A stretch of 64,000 bases of DNA, from assembly GCF_025698545.1 (NCBI RefSeq), contig NC_068565.1:3410001-3474000 (forward strand). Direction: 5' to 3'. The stretch comes from Gossypium raimondii. Lineage: Eukaryota > Streptophyta > Magnoliopsida > Malvales > Malvaceae. Below are positions 11,966 to 25,110 of this stretch, piece after piece. The position numbers were made by a program, and so were the translations under genes. How positions within the stretch are numbered: position 1 is the stretch's first letter; each line of letters opens with the position of its first letter. Below the pieces are notes generated by a model. That model had not been told where the DNA came from. It made no database searches and saw only the letters and a list, made by a program, of their open reading frames with translations.

Positions 11966-12715
11966 AATTTTAGAATTGGTCATTAGTAACAATCTCCACC
12001 GATGTACTTGGCTTATCATTTAAGTTCTCAAAGCTATCAACCTCCATTTACGTTTCAAGAGGAAGTTGATAAAATGGCTTAGAGGCATCTCTAGGAGTTC
12101 AACTTCAGTTTCAAGCATTTTCAAGACTTTATTCATTGAAGGACGATCATCTAGCTATAGTTATTTACACCAAAAAGCTGTTATTATCATCTTCCTCATC
12201 ATTACTTTTTCATCATCAGAATCATCTCCCAACCTCATGTCCTTTCCGTGATCCAATCGATTATAAATCCAAGTTGAAAATTATATTTGACTAATGTGGT
12301 CAGCGAATGCATTCACATTCTTTCTTCTTTCTACTATTTCCATCAATAACATTCCAAAGCTATAAACATCAACTTTGTATGAGATGCCTCCAAGATTTTT
12401 GTAAACCATTTCAGGAGCAATATATCCTATTGTTCCTCGTGCTACAGTGAGAGAGACAATACTATCATCTACCGAATACAATTTAACAAGACCAAAATTT
12501 GAAACTTTTGGAATAAAATTCTCATCCTGAAGAATGTTGTGTGGCTTAATATCTAAATGTAAAATTTGCATGTCACATCCTGGATGCAAGTAGTCTTTTC
12601 CTCGAGCCACCCCAAGCACAATATCAAACAATTTTTTCCAACCCAAAGTGTTTGTATTTTCTTTAGAACATAAGATTTTATCTAAAGACCCATCTGACAT
12701 AAAGTCATATACCAA
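11966..12715 (-). pseudogene. LRK10L kinase exon fragment, unit A2
   Basis: This is the C-terminal two thirds of a kinase exon: '[11 protein letters not shown]', '[10 protein letters not shown]', a degraded 'SNFGL' in place of DFG, and 'GTIGYIAPE'. The frame is open over 12281-12715 and then shifts towards the C-terminus. The N-lobe is missing. At 12715 homology stops abruptly inside 'LVYDF..' and unrelated retroelement-like sequence begins. It is non-functional. Confidence 0.8.
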
Positions 12716-13385
12716 ATCTAGAAATATTAAACCAAGAATTAAGTACACATAATTGAGAACAATATTCAAGTATTTATTATGTAAAATAAAAATCAAACGA
12801 CATAATTCGTCATAGGATTCGTCTCCCTAAGTGTTTAGAAACTAGTTCATGCATGCAAAAAACAACAACCAAGAGACAGTATAACCATAAGAAAAAAAAA
12901 ACTCATAATAATCTCCAAAGAATTCAAAAAGGAATCTTCAATCTTGATGGAAATCTGTTTCAGAATCGACTTCAATGGTGTTTTTCAAGTTATTTTCTTG
13001 AGTATTCTATGATAACTCACTCTCATCTTCTTATTTTTGTCATATATAGGGTCACAGAATACTCGAAAAACCCTAAAAAACCACATTTTTCTACTGTTTG
13101 GAATACAATTCATGAAATCAACACGGTCTACCACATGCTCGTGTGGCAACCCGTGTGGCATACACGGTTGTGTGTATAGGCCGTGTAGAATGGTCCAGCC
13201 CATGCGACCCCTGTAGCTTGCTCTGATTTTCTGATTTTTGCTCATTTTTAGTTCATTTTGTTCCAAAATGCTCTCTTAAGTATAAAAAAAAATGAATTTA
13301 AAGGATTAAGAGCATAAAATTCACTATTAATATAAAATAATCACCCAAAAAGCATTAAGAATAATACTAAAATATGTTACTTTTA
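12716..13385. mobile_element. Retroelement-like insertion replacing a kinase N-lobe
   Basis: This sequence has no kinase homology. It contains the 'cgtgtggcaacccgtgtggcatacacgg' style of repeated 'acacgg/ccgtgt' words that also occurs in the LTR fragment at 31107-32090. I read it as an LTR fragment. I could not find clean TG...CA ends or a target duplication. It sits between two kinase fragments, where the N-terminus of one and the 3' flank of the other should be. Confidence 0.4.
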
Positions 13386-13477
13386 ACACCTATCAATTAG
13401 TAACCAGACATTATTAATTGTATATGAAAATAATGAAGCTTAAAAAATTAAATTTTAAAGGTAATACCATTGTCTAC

Positions 13478-13508
<31 letters not shown>

Positions 13509-13589
13509 AATATATATATAAAAGACAAAATAATATAAAGCTAAAAGATGCGATAATGAAATGAAATATTTCTAACCTTATATGACATT

Positions 13590-14992
13590 TGAATTGGCTA
13601 TAGTAACAGTATCCAGTGATGAGCTTGGCTTATCATTAAAGTTCTCATAGCTATGAACCTCCATTATGCTTCAAGAGGAAGTTGATGAAATGGCTTAGAA
13701 GGCATCTCAAGGAGTTCAACATTAGATTCAAGCATCTTCAACACTTTATTCATTGAAGGACGATCAGAAGGTAATAATTGTATACACTAAAAGGTTGTTA
13801 TTATCATCTTTTTCACCATTGCATTTTCATCGTCAAAAACATCTCCTAACTCCATGTCCCTTCCTTAGATCTAATTTGTCATAAATCCATGATGGAAAAT
13901 ATATTTGACTAGTGTGGTTAGCAAAAGCATTCACATTCTTTTTCCTTCCTACCATTTCCATCAGTAACATTCCAAAACTATAAACATCAGTTTTGTATGA
14001 GATGCCTCCAACATTTTTGTACACCAATTCAAGAGAAATATATCCTATCTTTCCTCATGCCGCAGTGAGAGAGACAATGCTATCATCTATAAAATACAAT
14101 TTAGCAAGACCAAAATCGAAAACTTTTGGATTACAATTCTCATCAAGAATATTGTGTGGTTTAATATCAAAATGCAGAATTTACATGTCACACCCTTGAT
14201 GCAAGTAGTGAATTCCTTGAGCCACACCAAGCATAATATCAAACATTTTTGTCCAACCCAAAGTGTTCTTATTTTCTTCTGTAAATATGATTTTATCTAA
14301 AGATTCATTAGGCATAAAGTCATATACCAGAGCTTGCTTTGATCCCTCCACATAAAATCCAATAAGTTTTGCCACATTAGCATGATGAATTCTCCCAATA
14401 GAAGCAACTTCATTTATGAAATCTTGGCCGTTACCCTTTAAAAATATGTTATATCATTTGAGTATATTTGTGTTTTTATATTTGTGGTTTTCACACGCAT
14501 ACACGTGCGATAAGATTTCTTGTATTAAGTAAGTCTTTAATTGAGTTAGTGTCACAAGTCAATAGGGCACCAACTTGTTTAAGGAAATTACAGAAATTTC
14601 TATTCTTAATTAAAATAAGTTGTATAATTTGAGCGTATTTTAATCTTTTCGTTCTAAACAAAAATCAATAAAAATGTTCCTATGATAATAAACTAAGAGG
14701 AAGGGAGTTATAATCATCCGTGTCCAAACTCACATCGAGCACTTGTTGTACAGAGAATTTCCCTCCTCTCCTAACTAAAGTGGTGGAATTGTTGTTTTCA
14801 CACTCAAGTTAAAACTACACTGAAAAGGTTGATTAATGAAAAACTGACATTTAGATTTTCACAGAAAGTAGAGCCACAATCTTGGCTAATAAGATGCCTA
14901 GCAAAGCAAGCAGCAGGGAATAGAATTACAAATAAAGCAAAAGCGGGCATTTGGTGACCAAGCAATGGTAGTATTGCTTTTAATTTTGGCAT
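13590..14992 (-). pseudogene. LRK10L unit A3: kinase fragment plus truncated ectodomain
   Basis: Kinase homology runs from about 14440 ('[19 protein letters not shown]') to 13590. It has a stop before 'ILHFDIK', a stop near 'TAA*G' and a frameshift near 13865. Two of these lesions match unit A. Kinase homology ends abruptly at 14440, right where the P-loop half should start. After about 250 bp of unrelated DNA an ectodomain remnant follows (ATG 14992 to about 14690), with signal peptide and '[17 protein letters not shown]', then a frameshift. The second half of exon 1, the small exons and the N-lobe are deleted. Confidence 0.8.
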
Positions 14993-15418
14993 GCAAAAAT
15001 TTTGGGTAGGATTGAAGAACAACAATGGGGGGTTAACAATTAAGTTTCTAATGAAATCAAGGAAATATAAGAAAACTTCAATGTGAGAAGAAGCATTATT
15101 GAAGACGGAAGACCCCAACCAAGGCATATCGGGTTCCAAGAATAAAGCCAATATTACGTAACCAGGGGGACCAAGGGGACAAGGCTAAAAATATCTAGAG
15201 TGGAAACATTGGCAACCCTGTTAACTTTGCCAACTTGTTAAAACAATATGTATAATCACAACTTTAACCTCGTAACTTTTACAATTTTATCAACTTGGTC
15301 ATTACCTTTTTTCGTTTTTTCAATTTCTAGAATAGAAATATTGGCAAACAAATTTCAACTCTTTAATCTTTTCATTCTAAGGTTTAATCTTGATTTGTTT
15401 ATTTATTTTGTCGAACCC

Positions 15419-18238
15419 ATTTTTTGAAAAAAAAATTAGTTATCAACTTATTTAAAAAATAAAAATTGGAGTCGCCACCGATCTTTTATTGAGGTGTGAT
15501 CGGCTCACTTTAAAAATGATTTTGATCTACGAATTTTACAAAAAAATAGGTTCGGGAGTCAGTTACGTACGAGGAAGGATTAGCACTCTCGTAACGCCCA
15601 AAATTGATACCGAATTGATTGATTAATGTCTTAAAGTCGAATGTCAAAAATTTGAAAAGATTAAAAATGATCCCCCTTTTATTAATGAACAAATGTAAAA
15701 AGACCTTCTCATCCCGAGACAACAAAATGTCGTATTCTGTAAGTTAGGATGCAACATTTGAATTCCCGAGCATAAGCTAACCTTTAAAAACCTTTATTGA
15801 AACTTTGTGTATTTGAAAACTAAAAATGTTTGGCCATCTTGGTTCAATGAGGAAATCGAAACCTCATAAGTTAGGGCACAATTCCTCGAAGTTCCAAAGA
15901 CGACATATAAGTTTGCCTTTATTTTTTTAAAAAAAATCCCCGTCTCGAGATAACAAAATGTCATATCCAATGAGTTAGGACACAACGTATCGAATTCCCA
16001 AGAATAAGCTAATACTTGAATTTTTTACGGTTACTTAAATTCAACGAGGAAAATTGGAGCCCAGACAGTTAGGGCACAACCTTCTCGAAAATCTTGGATA
16101 CTGAGTATTGCGCTATTTTGAAAACCTTTGAATAAAACAATTTCAATACTTTAATTAAATGTAATCTTTTAAACAAATAAAATATGATGGAATGATAATG
16201 TACAACGTGAAGTGATAATTCGTAAACTAAAATGTACTCTAATGAACGACAAATAATCAATAAATACAAGTAAGCAATACAATACACATAATAACAATAA
16301 TTCTCACATCATATATTATGCAAATATTAATATCAACATTCAAAAGCTAATCTTAAAAGAAGTACCTAACAAATTAACATAAATAAAACATAACAAATTT
16401 AAAATAACTAAAAAAACAAATAACATGCAAGAAGGAAATTATAATCAATAAATTATACGTTAAAATAAATTTAAAATAAATAATATATACATATATGAAA
16501 GATTGAAATAAATCAAAATAGAGTTTAAAAATAAACACTACATAAAATAATAGTATCTAAATAAATTTTAAAGTAACTATTATATAAGAAAATCAAAATA
16601 CATAAAATAATATTCATATATTAATTTAAATAAGTAACACATATGGAGTGAAAAACTTTATGTAAAATAATAATATATAATAATATATGTAAAAGGTTGG
16701 AATAGGCAAAATGTAATAAAATAGGATTTTAAAAGAAAATAAATCATATATATAGAGATAGATAAAAAAGATATATAATAATATGAAACTAACAATATAT
16801 TATGTATGTATGTAACGAACATAATTTAATATAAATTGTGTATATATATATATATATATGAAATAGTATTATATAAGAATATTGTTGTATAAATCTTTAA
16901 AGCATAAAATGTATAAAAGTGAATTTTAAAATATATTATAAAATAAACCATTAAAAATATGTACAAATTATACTAGATTAGCATAACAAATAATACATGA
17001 TGAAATTAAATAATAATATATGATAAATTCAAACTAATATATGAAGAACCTAAAATAGTAGTACATGAAAAATTCGAATAATGTTAATGAAAATTTTAAA
17101 ATAATAACAATGATAAACTTACAATAATAATGCATGATAAACTTAAAATAATACATGAAAAACTTTAAAAAACAAATACATGATAAATTAAGTAATATTA
17201 ATGAATAATTTAAAATAATAATACAGTAAAATAATATTGATGATGAGTTTAAAAATAATATTGATGATGAGTTTAAAATAATATTAAGCTTAAAAATAAT
17301 ATTATATTTAATATTAAATATATATTTTTAAAATAACGGAATAATAAATAATTAAATAAATTAAAAGAAAATTAAGCACATTAATTAGTAGGGATTAGAT
17401 TGAATTTAAAACAGAATTGAAAGTAATAAATGAAAATAAAATAAAGTAAAGGGGCTTAATTCAACGGGGGTAACTTGGGGGACCAAGTAGGAAATAATCC
17501 CGTCCTTCCAAAACGCGGCGTTGCAACCTGGGCCGAAATGAAACAAAAACAAAATGCTGGGCGAAATTTAAATAAATAAAAAACTGGTTTGAACACTCTA
17601 TGAAATTGGATTGGGGGGACCATTTGCAAAAATTCCCCCTTTGAGCTATAAAACGCGCGGATCTGGGACTAGCGGGTCGGGTCGCGATGCGGGTTGGCAG
17701 ATACGACGCTGTTTTGGGGCCACTGAAGCAGGCCCCAAACGACGCCGTTTAGACGCCCTTCATATTCAGTTGACTAATAAAAAACTTAAGCATTTTGCCT
17801 CTCAACCGCCGCGCCGCTCTCACGCCCGTTACCTCCGTCTGAACACCGATTACAACGGAGTTCACGGAGATGCGACGGCACCGGAAACAAAAAGGTAAGT
17901 CCCCCTTCTATTGTTTGGTATTTTCGTATAGTAAGTGAAAAGAAAAAAAAACGATTCGCATAAAATCAGAAAAGAAAATCTGCCATCACCTTTTAAAAAA
18001 CGATTCTAGTGCTTTTCTTTGGTTTTTTTTTTTTTTGTGTTCGTCAGTGTCCTCTTTTACAGATTTTGTAATCGGCTTTTATAGCCTAAATGAAAAAAGA
18101 AAAAGAAATAAATAAAATAAAATCTATTTTTCACGTTCTGCTATTTTGCTGTTGTTGCCTTGTTATTTTTTCTGTTATTCCGCTGTTTCGTTCGCTGGCA
18201 TATTGTTGCCCGTTTTTGTTATCCGATTGCTGGTGTAT
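15419..18238 (+). mobile_element. Truncated LTR, same family as 54214-56880
   Basis: It begins TGTCGAACCC and keeps the family landmarks in order. These are 'ggagtcgccaccgatc', 'gtgatcggctcac', 'gaggaaggattagcac', 'gtaacgcccaaaattg', a set of 'cacaac..tcgaattccc' repeats, an AT-rich middle, a GC-rich block with 'aaacgacgccgttt', then a TATA-like 'ggcttttatagcc'. Left flank 15341-15418 matches host DNA at 61371-61425. Right of about 18238 the host resumes at a different point (matches about 23719), so the 3' end and adjacent host DNA were lost. The frame at 17611-17898 is not a gene. Confidence 0.7.
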
Positions 18239-18239
18239 G

Positions 18240-19005
18240 GATTATTATAATAATTTTATATTCAAATGGATTATTCTAACAAGTTAATTTCAATTTCATT
18301 GAAATTACTTAGTGGAAAATTTTATAATTTTATTATATTATAATGAAAAGCAAAAGGAAAAGAAGATTTTAAATTGTTAAAAAAATTTAAATAAATTTGG
18401 ACCATATACTTGTAGACAAACCTTTATCACTTTAATGAATTCCAACTATATTGAGGACGACCAAGAGAATGCAAGTCTTAAGTCTTCATTGAAACACAAA
18501 AACATTCTAAGTCTTTTAGCTTTTATGTCATTGCCGTGGTCGTTTTGTGTTATGTAAGTCAAGCTAGGCATATTCCACCCCAAATCCATGCATCAGGCTA
18601 GACGAGACTCAATGCCTAATTGTATAGATCTTTTATTTTATTCGACAACTACCCAAGTATTTTTAAAATATTTTTGAATATAATTACATATGTTGGTTAA
18701 AGTTTCTTTTCTTGATTTTATTTTATAATCTCTTTTTATTTTGCTTAATTTTAATTTTAGTTTTCAATTCTAAACTTCTTTTTTTTTTTTAACATTGATT
18801 AAAGAAATAAATTATCACTGATTTCTATGGATACAATCTTACTACAACTTGACAAAAAAAATTTTAAGCTGAAAGAGATTGGATTTAGTGGTACAATAGA
18901 ATATTTTCATTGCTTTTGTGCTATTCTAAACATTCATAACACTGCTAGGCCTATTAGGAACATAAGCCAAAAATAAAGAGATCCCATTGAAAAGAAAAAT
19001 CCAAG
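18240..19005. other. Intergenic block shared with other LRK10L flanks
   Basis: About 18400-18650 repeats, with divergence, at 23900-24190 and 61680-61930. Shared words include 'tttatcactttaat.aattccaac', 'gcaagtct..agtcttc' and 'acaatgcc' or 'gcattccacc'-type segments. It appears to be promoter-distal flank of the LRK10L unit. No gene is seen. Confidence 0.5.
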
Positions 19006-19009
19006 TCCA

Positions 19010-19240
19010 TGGAACAGAGAGTAGTTTTCTTGGATATTCTCATACTCAAGTTCACACCTACGATAACCACACTGGCGAGGTTGGTTTTTCAATCGCAAGG
19101 CATAAATGTTATTTAAGTTCCCAATAGCATGGCTAGCGAGGCAAGCATGAAAAGAATAAATTTAGAAACAAATCAAAAGCGGCCATTAGGACGTGGCTAA
19201 ACAATGGGAGTTTCTTTCTTATAATTTGGGATGCACGTTG
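19010..19240 (-). pseudogene. LRK10L ectodomain remnant
   Basis: This short minus-strand remnant of exon 1 is recognisable by the signal-peptide region, 'ccacactggcgaggttggttttt' (CG..N-linked core of GUB_WAK_bind) and the 'caagttcacacctac' segment. The Met codon of the family (CAT in 'ttggcatgc') is changed to 'ttgggatgc', and the rest of exon 1 is missing. It lies just downstream of the intact gene's stop. Confidence 0.65.
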
Positions 19241-19453
19241 CAAACTTTGATACGGAACAAAAATATAAATCTGCCGACATATACAACACACATAATAAGA
19301 TACTTTATACGTATAAAAGAAAATTAATATAAAACTACAAAGGTGAGATAATGAAATGAGATATTTCCAACCCCATTAGACATTTGAATTAATTATAGTA
19401 ACAGCCGAGGATGATGTGCTTGGCTTATCAACAGAGCTCTCACAACCATCTAC

Positions 19454-22400
19454 TTACATCGATGTATCAAGAGGAAGATGATGAAATGGTTTAGGGGGCA
19501 TTTGAAGGAGTTCAACATCCCCTTCAAGCATCTTTAGCACTTCGCTCATTGAAGGACGATCAATAGGCAATAATTTTATGCACCAAAAGGCTGTTATTAT
19601 CATCTTTTTCACCAGCAGTTTTTCATCATCAGAAACATCTCCTAGCTCTATGTCCTCTCCTTGATCCAGTCGATCATAAGTCCATGATGGAAAATAGATT
19701 TGACTAGTGCGGTCAACAAATGCATTCAAATTCTTTCTCCTTCCTACCATTTCCATCAATAACATTCCAAAGCTATAAACATCGGCCTTGTATGATATGC
19801 CTCCAAGATTTTTGTAAACCAATTCAGGAGCAATGTATCCTATTGTGCCTCGTGCAGCAGTGAGAGAGACAATGCTATCCTTCACTGAATACAACTTAGC
19901 AAGACCGAAATCTGAAACTTTTGGATTAAAATTCTCATCTAAAAGAATATTGTGTGGCTTGATATCAAAATGCAGAATTTGCATGTCACACCCTTGATGT
20001 AAGTAGTCAACTCCTCGAGCCACCCCAAGCACAATATCAAACATTTTTTTCCATCCTAATGTCTTCTTATTTTCTTCTGAAAATATGATTTTATCTAAAG
20101 ATCCATTTGACATGAACTCATATACAAGAGCTTGCTTTGACCCCTTCACGCAAAATCCAATAAGTTTTGCCACATTAACATGATGAATTCTCCCAATAGA
20201 AGCAACTTCATTTATGAAATCTTGGCCGTTACCCTTTGACTTGCATAACAATTTAATTGCCACATAATGTCCACTGCGAAGCTTTCCTTTAAAGACAGAG
20301 CCATAACCCCCTTCACCTAATTTATATTTAAAATTTTTTGTCATTTTTTTAATTTCTTTGAAAGAATATCTAATTGGTGCTAGACTGTGACTTTGAAGAA
20401 ACTCTTCAATCTTATTATCCATGGATAAATGTCTTCTATTCCATTTGTAAATAACAAGCCCAAACAAACAAGGTATCCCAAGCAAAGCCCTGAGTATGAA
20501 GAACCCCGCTTCAAAAACAAGAAAGTATTGTACTACTTTAGTACTTTGTGAGATCAAAAACTAATTATCTACATTCTCAAAATGTCTATACAAGCGACAG
20601 TCGCTTGCTCTCTTAAAACAAACACATACTTATTTGATATACCAAAACAAGATAAAATTAAGATAGATTTCAAATATTTAAAAAGTGGTTTGTAGTTTTT
20701 ATAACTTAAAATCAAATTATAAATATAAAGAATCTTTCATTTTTTTTTCCTCAAATTAAACGTGAATAGTTTTTCTTTCTATCTCTCAATGTTTTGGATA
20801 TATTAAAAATTGAGACCATAAGTATACCTGTTACTCCAAGATAAAAATTATCCTGTGCTGTGGAAACACAAAAACAAAAAGATACATCAATATTACCAGA
20901 AAGTAAAAAGTTCAAAGATCAGTAAAAAACAAATAGAACCTGCAAATCACACCAGCCGACCCAAAAAATAAAAAAAATCATACCATAATAGTTAGAATAA
21001 TAAAAAATGCCGCCGTAGAAAATTGATCGTGAAATGCTCCCAAAATAGGCTCTCAATTTATATTGCACATCGAACAATCTGCAGTATTCAGTACATCTAA
21101 ATAAGCAAAGCTATTGTAGATGGGACCAATGAGCTAAACATTAGACTAGATTTATATAACACTCTATTAACAATTCTTCTAAATGTATTTTATATTAAAA
21201 TTACAATATATATATAAAGTTCCAAATTTTACTATATATTGGCACAAGAATTATGTGTGAAAAAAAAAGTAAAAGGGATCAAATTATCTTATTATAAAAG
21301 GAGTAGGGATTTTGTTGTGTGTATCCAAAAAATCTTGGCAGAGTGTCTTTCTATGATTATACAAAATTATTAACAATAACAACAATTGGCTGAGTATTAA
21401 TTACATATCAAATATTTGATTATACATAAAAATTAGTAACGATTATTTATAATGTGTTTCATATAAAAATCAATAAAAGTTCTATTAATATTGACTATAT
21501 TTCCCCGTTTATTGCACTGTAAATTACTAAAATACTCTACAAAGGGAAAAAAAGTCTAGTAATTATTGTTACATGAAAATGAAAAAGAAGGAGTTGTAGC
21601 CGTAATTGTAGTAATTAATCTAAAATGCTATCGGATTTATTCTTTCTATGATTGGGAAGTCCACAGAAATAAATTTTGAAATTGTACATAGACTTTTATT
21701 AATCTAAAATTGTACATAAATTTAAAAATAACATAAAACAAATAAGTAGGTCTACATAAAGCAAAAGTAAGACACTAAATTAGAAATGTTATTAAGGTTT
21801 TTTCTTTCTTTCTTTTTTCCCATTTGATTGTTCGGAATTCATAAATTTTAGTTACAAAACATGATACTTAATTAGCAAGATAAAATTTATTTGTGAACAA
21901 AAAAGTAAGTCGTACAAAAAGCAAAGGCAGATGTTCTAACTAAAAATTTCAGTCTAATGACGTAATTAATAATGCATACTTAGAATGTAAACTAAAATCA
22001 CTGAAGAAACTTACACTTCTTTAAACGAAACTTTGTTATTGTAGTCGCAGCCCTGGTAGGTGCATTCATTCCAAGTAACCCAAATACCTTCTAGTAGTTT
22101 TTTGTAGATATCCAATGTAAACATGCCTGTTATATTACGAACCATAATTGGAACCTCCGCTTCCACAGTGCAAGCTTGATTGATATCAGATGGGTGGATA
22201 TTTCCATTTAAAAAATAAAAATGAAAAGTTGGAAGGGAAGAAGGAGGATTGGATTTGGTGGTACAACGAGAAGCCTCAATATAAAGTGATGATTTTATAG
22301 GTTTCGTGCAATTCACAACATGAATAATGCTAGACTCTAACCATCTACCATAATAATCATTAACAAAAAAAGGAAACGGTTTATATTCATAATAATTATT

Positions 22401-22757
22401 TATATAATCATAATAATAATCATATACAGAACTAAGAGGAAGGGAATTACAATCATCTGTGTCCATGCTTGCATCGACCACTCGCATTGTATAATCTTCG
22501 TAAATGATTTGTTGGACAGAGAATTTCCCTCCTCTTCCAACTAAAGTGGTGCGATTATTGTTTTCACACTCTAATTCAAGGTTAATGTAACCACACTGGG
22601 GGGGTTGGCCTTTTATTCGGAAGGGAAAACTGATATTCAAATTCCCACAGAAAGTAGAGCCACAATCTTGGTTAATAAGATGCCTAGCAAAGCAAACACC
22701 AGGGAGTAGAATTACAAATAAAGCAAACAATGGTAGCTTTTCTTTTAATTTGGGCAT
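19454..22757 (-). CDS. LRK10L-type receptor-like kinase, the only intact unit
   Basis: Exons read by eye are 22757-22015, 21078-20984, 20857-20828 and 20508-19454. All junctions are GT/AG and in phase, giving 640 residues. Residues 1-24 are a signal peptide. The extracellular GUB_WAK_bind region follows, with C32GSTFC and 'CDYNNK' near its end. A membrane helix lies at about 290-310. The Ser/Thr kinase has its P-loop GEGGYG at 354-359, Lys375, alpha-C Glu390, HFDIK with Asp471 and Lys473, Asn476, DFG 489-491 and APE 516-518. Phe in place of Arg before the catalytic Asp makes it non-RD, common among immune receptors. The family (LRK10L / Lr10-like) acts at the plasma membrane; the ligand is unknown. 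An alternative Met at 22790 is less likely because it precedes the signal peptide by 11 residues. The small exons are the least certain part. Confidence 0.85.
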
Positions 22758-22859
22758 GTTAAAATATTGGGTAGGATTGAAGAACAACAATGGGGGTTAA
22801 CAATTAAGTTTCTAACTTCAATGTGAGAAGAAGCATTATTGAGGACAGAAGACCCCAAT

Positions 22860-24210
22860 CAAAGGATATCAGATTCCAAGAACAGAGCCAGGATTACGTT
22901 ACAAAGGGGACCAAGGGGCAAGACTTTTCAAAAAAGATAAATTTCTTTTTTCTTAGCATAAAACTTCATAAATAAAAATGAAAAAGAGAGAATTAGAGGG
23001 GAGAGTACCTAAGTAACAAGCTTTATTTTAATACATTCTCTATATTTTTATTTTAATATATATAATTTATTATCTCCATCACTTACACATATTAATAATA
23101 TTATTAATTGAGTTAGTATCATAAGTTAATTCAACACTAATTCATAATTGAAGCGAAGATTACGTACTTATATGTTTAAATTTTATTTTATGCACAATTT
23201 AATTTAATCTTTTTAATTCACTATTTCTTATGTTATTATAATTAACTAATTTCAAATTATAATTTCTATTATTTATTATTTTTAAATATAAATTTATGAG
23301 TTTTACATGAATGCATATGGTATAGAATTTTTAGTATATAAAATATTTTATGTGAAAAGAAGTGTGAACGAAAGACAAAAGACGTTGACGAGTAGAAATA
23401 AAGTAAAGGCCGCCTTACATGACCCAACAATGGGAGTTTTACTTTTAAATCGTGATATTATTTTTATCTCTTTATATGAACTTTAAAAAAAATGCATTCA
23501 CTTTATAGTTGTTGATCCCAAAACTTCCCAAAATTTAATTACTTAAAATTTACCTTCTCAATCAAAGACACTTTTAGTTTTTATATCATTTCTTTTGCAA
23601 ATTTGTTATGTAATTTTTTCATCTATATTGTGAATATGCTATAATCTAATACATTTTTATTTTAACAATTATTGGTCATGTATGAAAGAGTATAAAATTA
23701 AGTTATTAAGTTTAGAATTTATTATAATAATTTTAGATTCAACTAGTTTAATCTAACCAATTATTTTGAATTTCATTATAATTACTGACTTATTGATGAT
23801 AAATTTTACAATTTACTACGATTAATTTGATTATCAGAAAACAAAAATAAAATAAAATTTTAATATCATTAAAAAATTTAAATAAATTTGGGCTAAATAT
23901 AAACCTTTATCACTTTAATAAATTCCAACTAAGACAATGCAAGTCTCCAAGTCTTCTTGGAAATACAAAAACATTGAAGTGGCTGAGAGACGACCATTAT
24001 CGCTTTGGTCCTTTTGTGTTACGTAAGTCCATCATTTTTTATAGTTAGAACCGTCAAGCAAGGCACATTCCACCTTAACCCGTGCATCACGCTAGACGAG
24101 ATACAATGCCCAATTAAATAATTTTTTATTTATTTTATTCGACGAACACTTAAGTACTCTTAAAATAATTTTTTTAATATAATTATATGTGTTTTTATCC
24201 TTTTACAAGA
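22860..24210. other. 5' flank of the intact LRK10L gene
   Basis: This is AT-rich intergenic DNA. The 'ggattacgt.acaaaggggaccaaggggcaagactttt' stretch near 22890-22930 recurs upstream of other units (15155-15185, 28875-28915, 59115-59155), so it is part of the ancestral promoter region. About 23900-24190 matches 18400-18650 and 61680-61930. I see no separate gene. Confidence 0.5.
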
Positions 24211-24221
24211 ATTTTAAATAT

Positions 24222-24653
24222 AATCCAGAGTGGTAAATATTTTGCATTGAGTCATTGTTGTTGGGCAACCCGGGGTGACAGACTGATTGAGTTGAGAAAA
24301 CCATTGTTGTTGGAGAATTCGGGGGTGACAGATTTGTATATCCGTTCCGAGGTCTACTTGAATACGATTGAGCTTATAGACTCGGAAATTGTTGATATGA
24401 TCACATGGAATTGGGCATATATAAATGTGTAATGTACACTGAATGATGAATTTATGCTTGTGATATGAATGGTAAGTTTAATAGTTTGTTTTCTGTGCAC
24501 AGATTAGGTTCGATTCGAGAATCTCGAGTATTAATTTAGCATCTAGTGGAGAATCGTAGACTCAACGATAATGCCCTATAATATCATGTCAGTACGAGAC
24601 GAGGAATCCGTCGCCCCAACATACCACTTTGTAGATTGAGTATGGGGTATTAC
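24222..24653 (+). mobile_element. 3'-terminal LTR fragment
   Basis: This insertion lies between host segments that are continuous in another copy (about 61930-61960). It ends 'gtatggggtattaca', a typical LTR terminus, and contains a short internal repeat 'ttgttgttgg..aa..cggg.gtgacag'. The left end and target duplication were not resolved. The 81-residue open frame across it (24187-24432) has no recognisable motif and I do not call it a gene. Confidence 0.45.
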
Positions 24654-24879
24654 ATTTAATATATTTACACATAGCCCAATAGGTAAACCCAAATTATCCA
24701 CTAGGCTAGGCACCCAATTCAATTATCTAAGTAATTGTATATTTAAATTTTTTATACTCAATATTTATTAGTAATGTAGGATTACTAAAATTGTAAACTA
24801 ATAACATATATAATATTGCTCGATCAATAAAATTTATTTAAAAAGAACCAAATGAGAACCATTATACAACTTTATAAAG

Positions 24880-25110
24880 TCGACAACGCATCCAACATTT
24901 AAAGCACAAAGAAACTAGATATGTCAACAACAAAATAATAATGCCAACATTCTCATATACGAAAACAAAATTATTTTAAAAATAGAAGATAAAGCATCGC
25001 ACCTAGAGTGTAGAAATACTTGGATTCAATCATTGTAACAATGAAAATGGAAACAAGACAGTCAGCATCCTCATCATCACAATGAATTCTCCTCTGCAAT
25101 GCAATAACAC
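24880..25110 (-). repeat. Recurrent 3'-flank block (copy 2)
   Basis: This is the downstream block of unit B, with the same landmarks as 6930-7215. Its acceptor-like 'gcattgCAG' is followed directly by 'aggagaattcattgtgatg'. It lacks the roughly 20-bp 'ttgttggtgagtc' piece present in most copies. Confidence 0.55.

Noticed and set aside
17611-17898. 95-residue GC-rich frame
   Set aside because: It lies in the GC-rich block of the LTR at 15419-18238. The corresponding frames in the sister LTRs are not conserved.
24187-24432. 81-residue frame
   Set aside because: It lies within an LTR 3' fragment, has no recognisable motif and begins in host flank.
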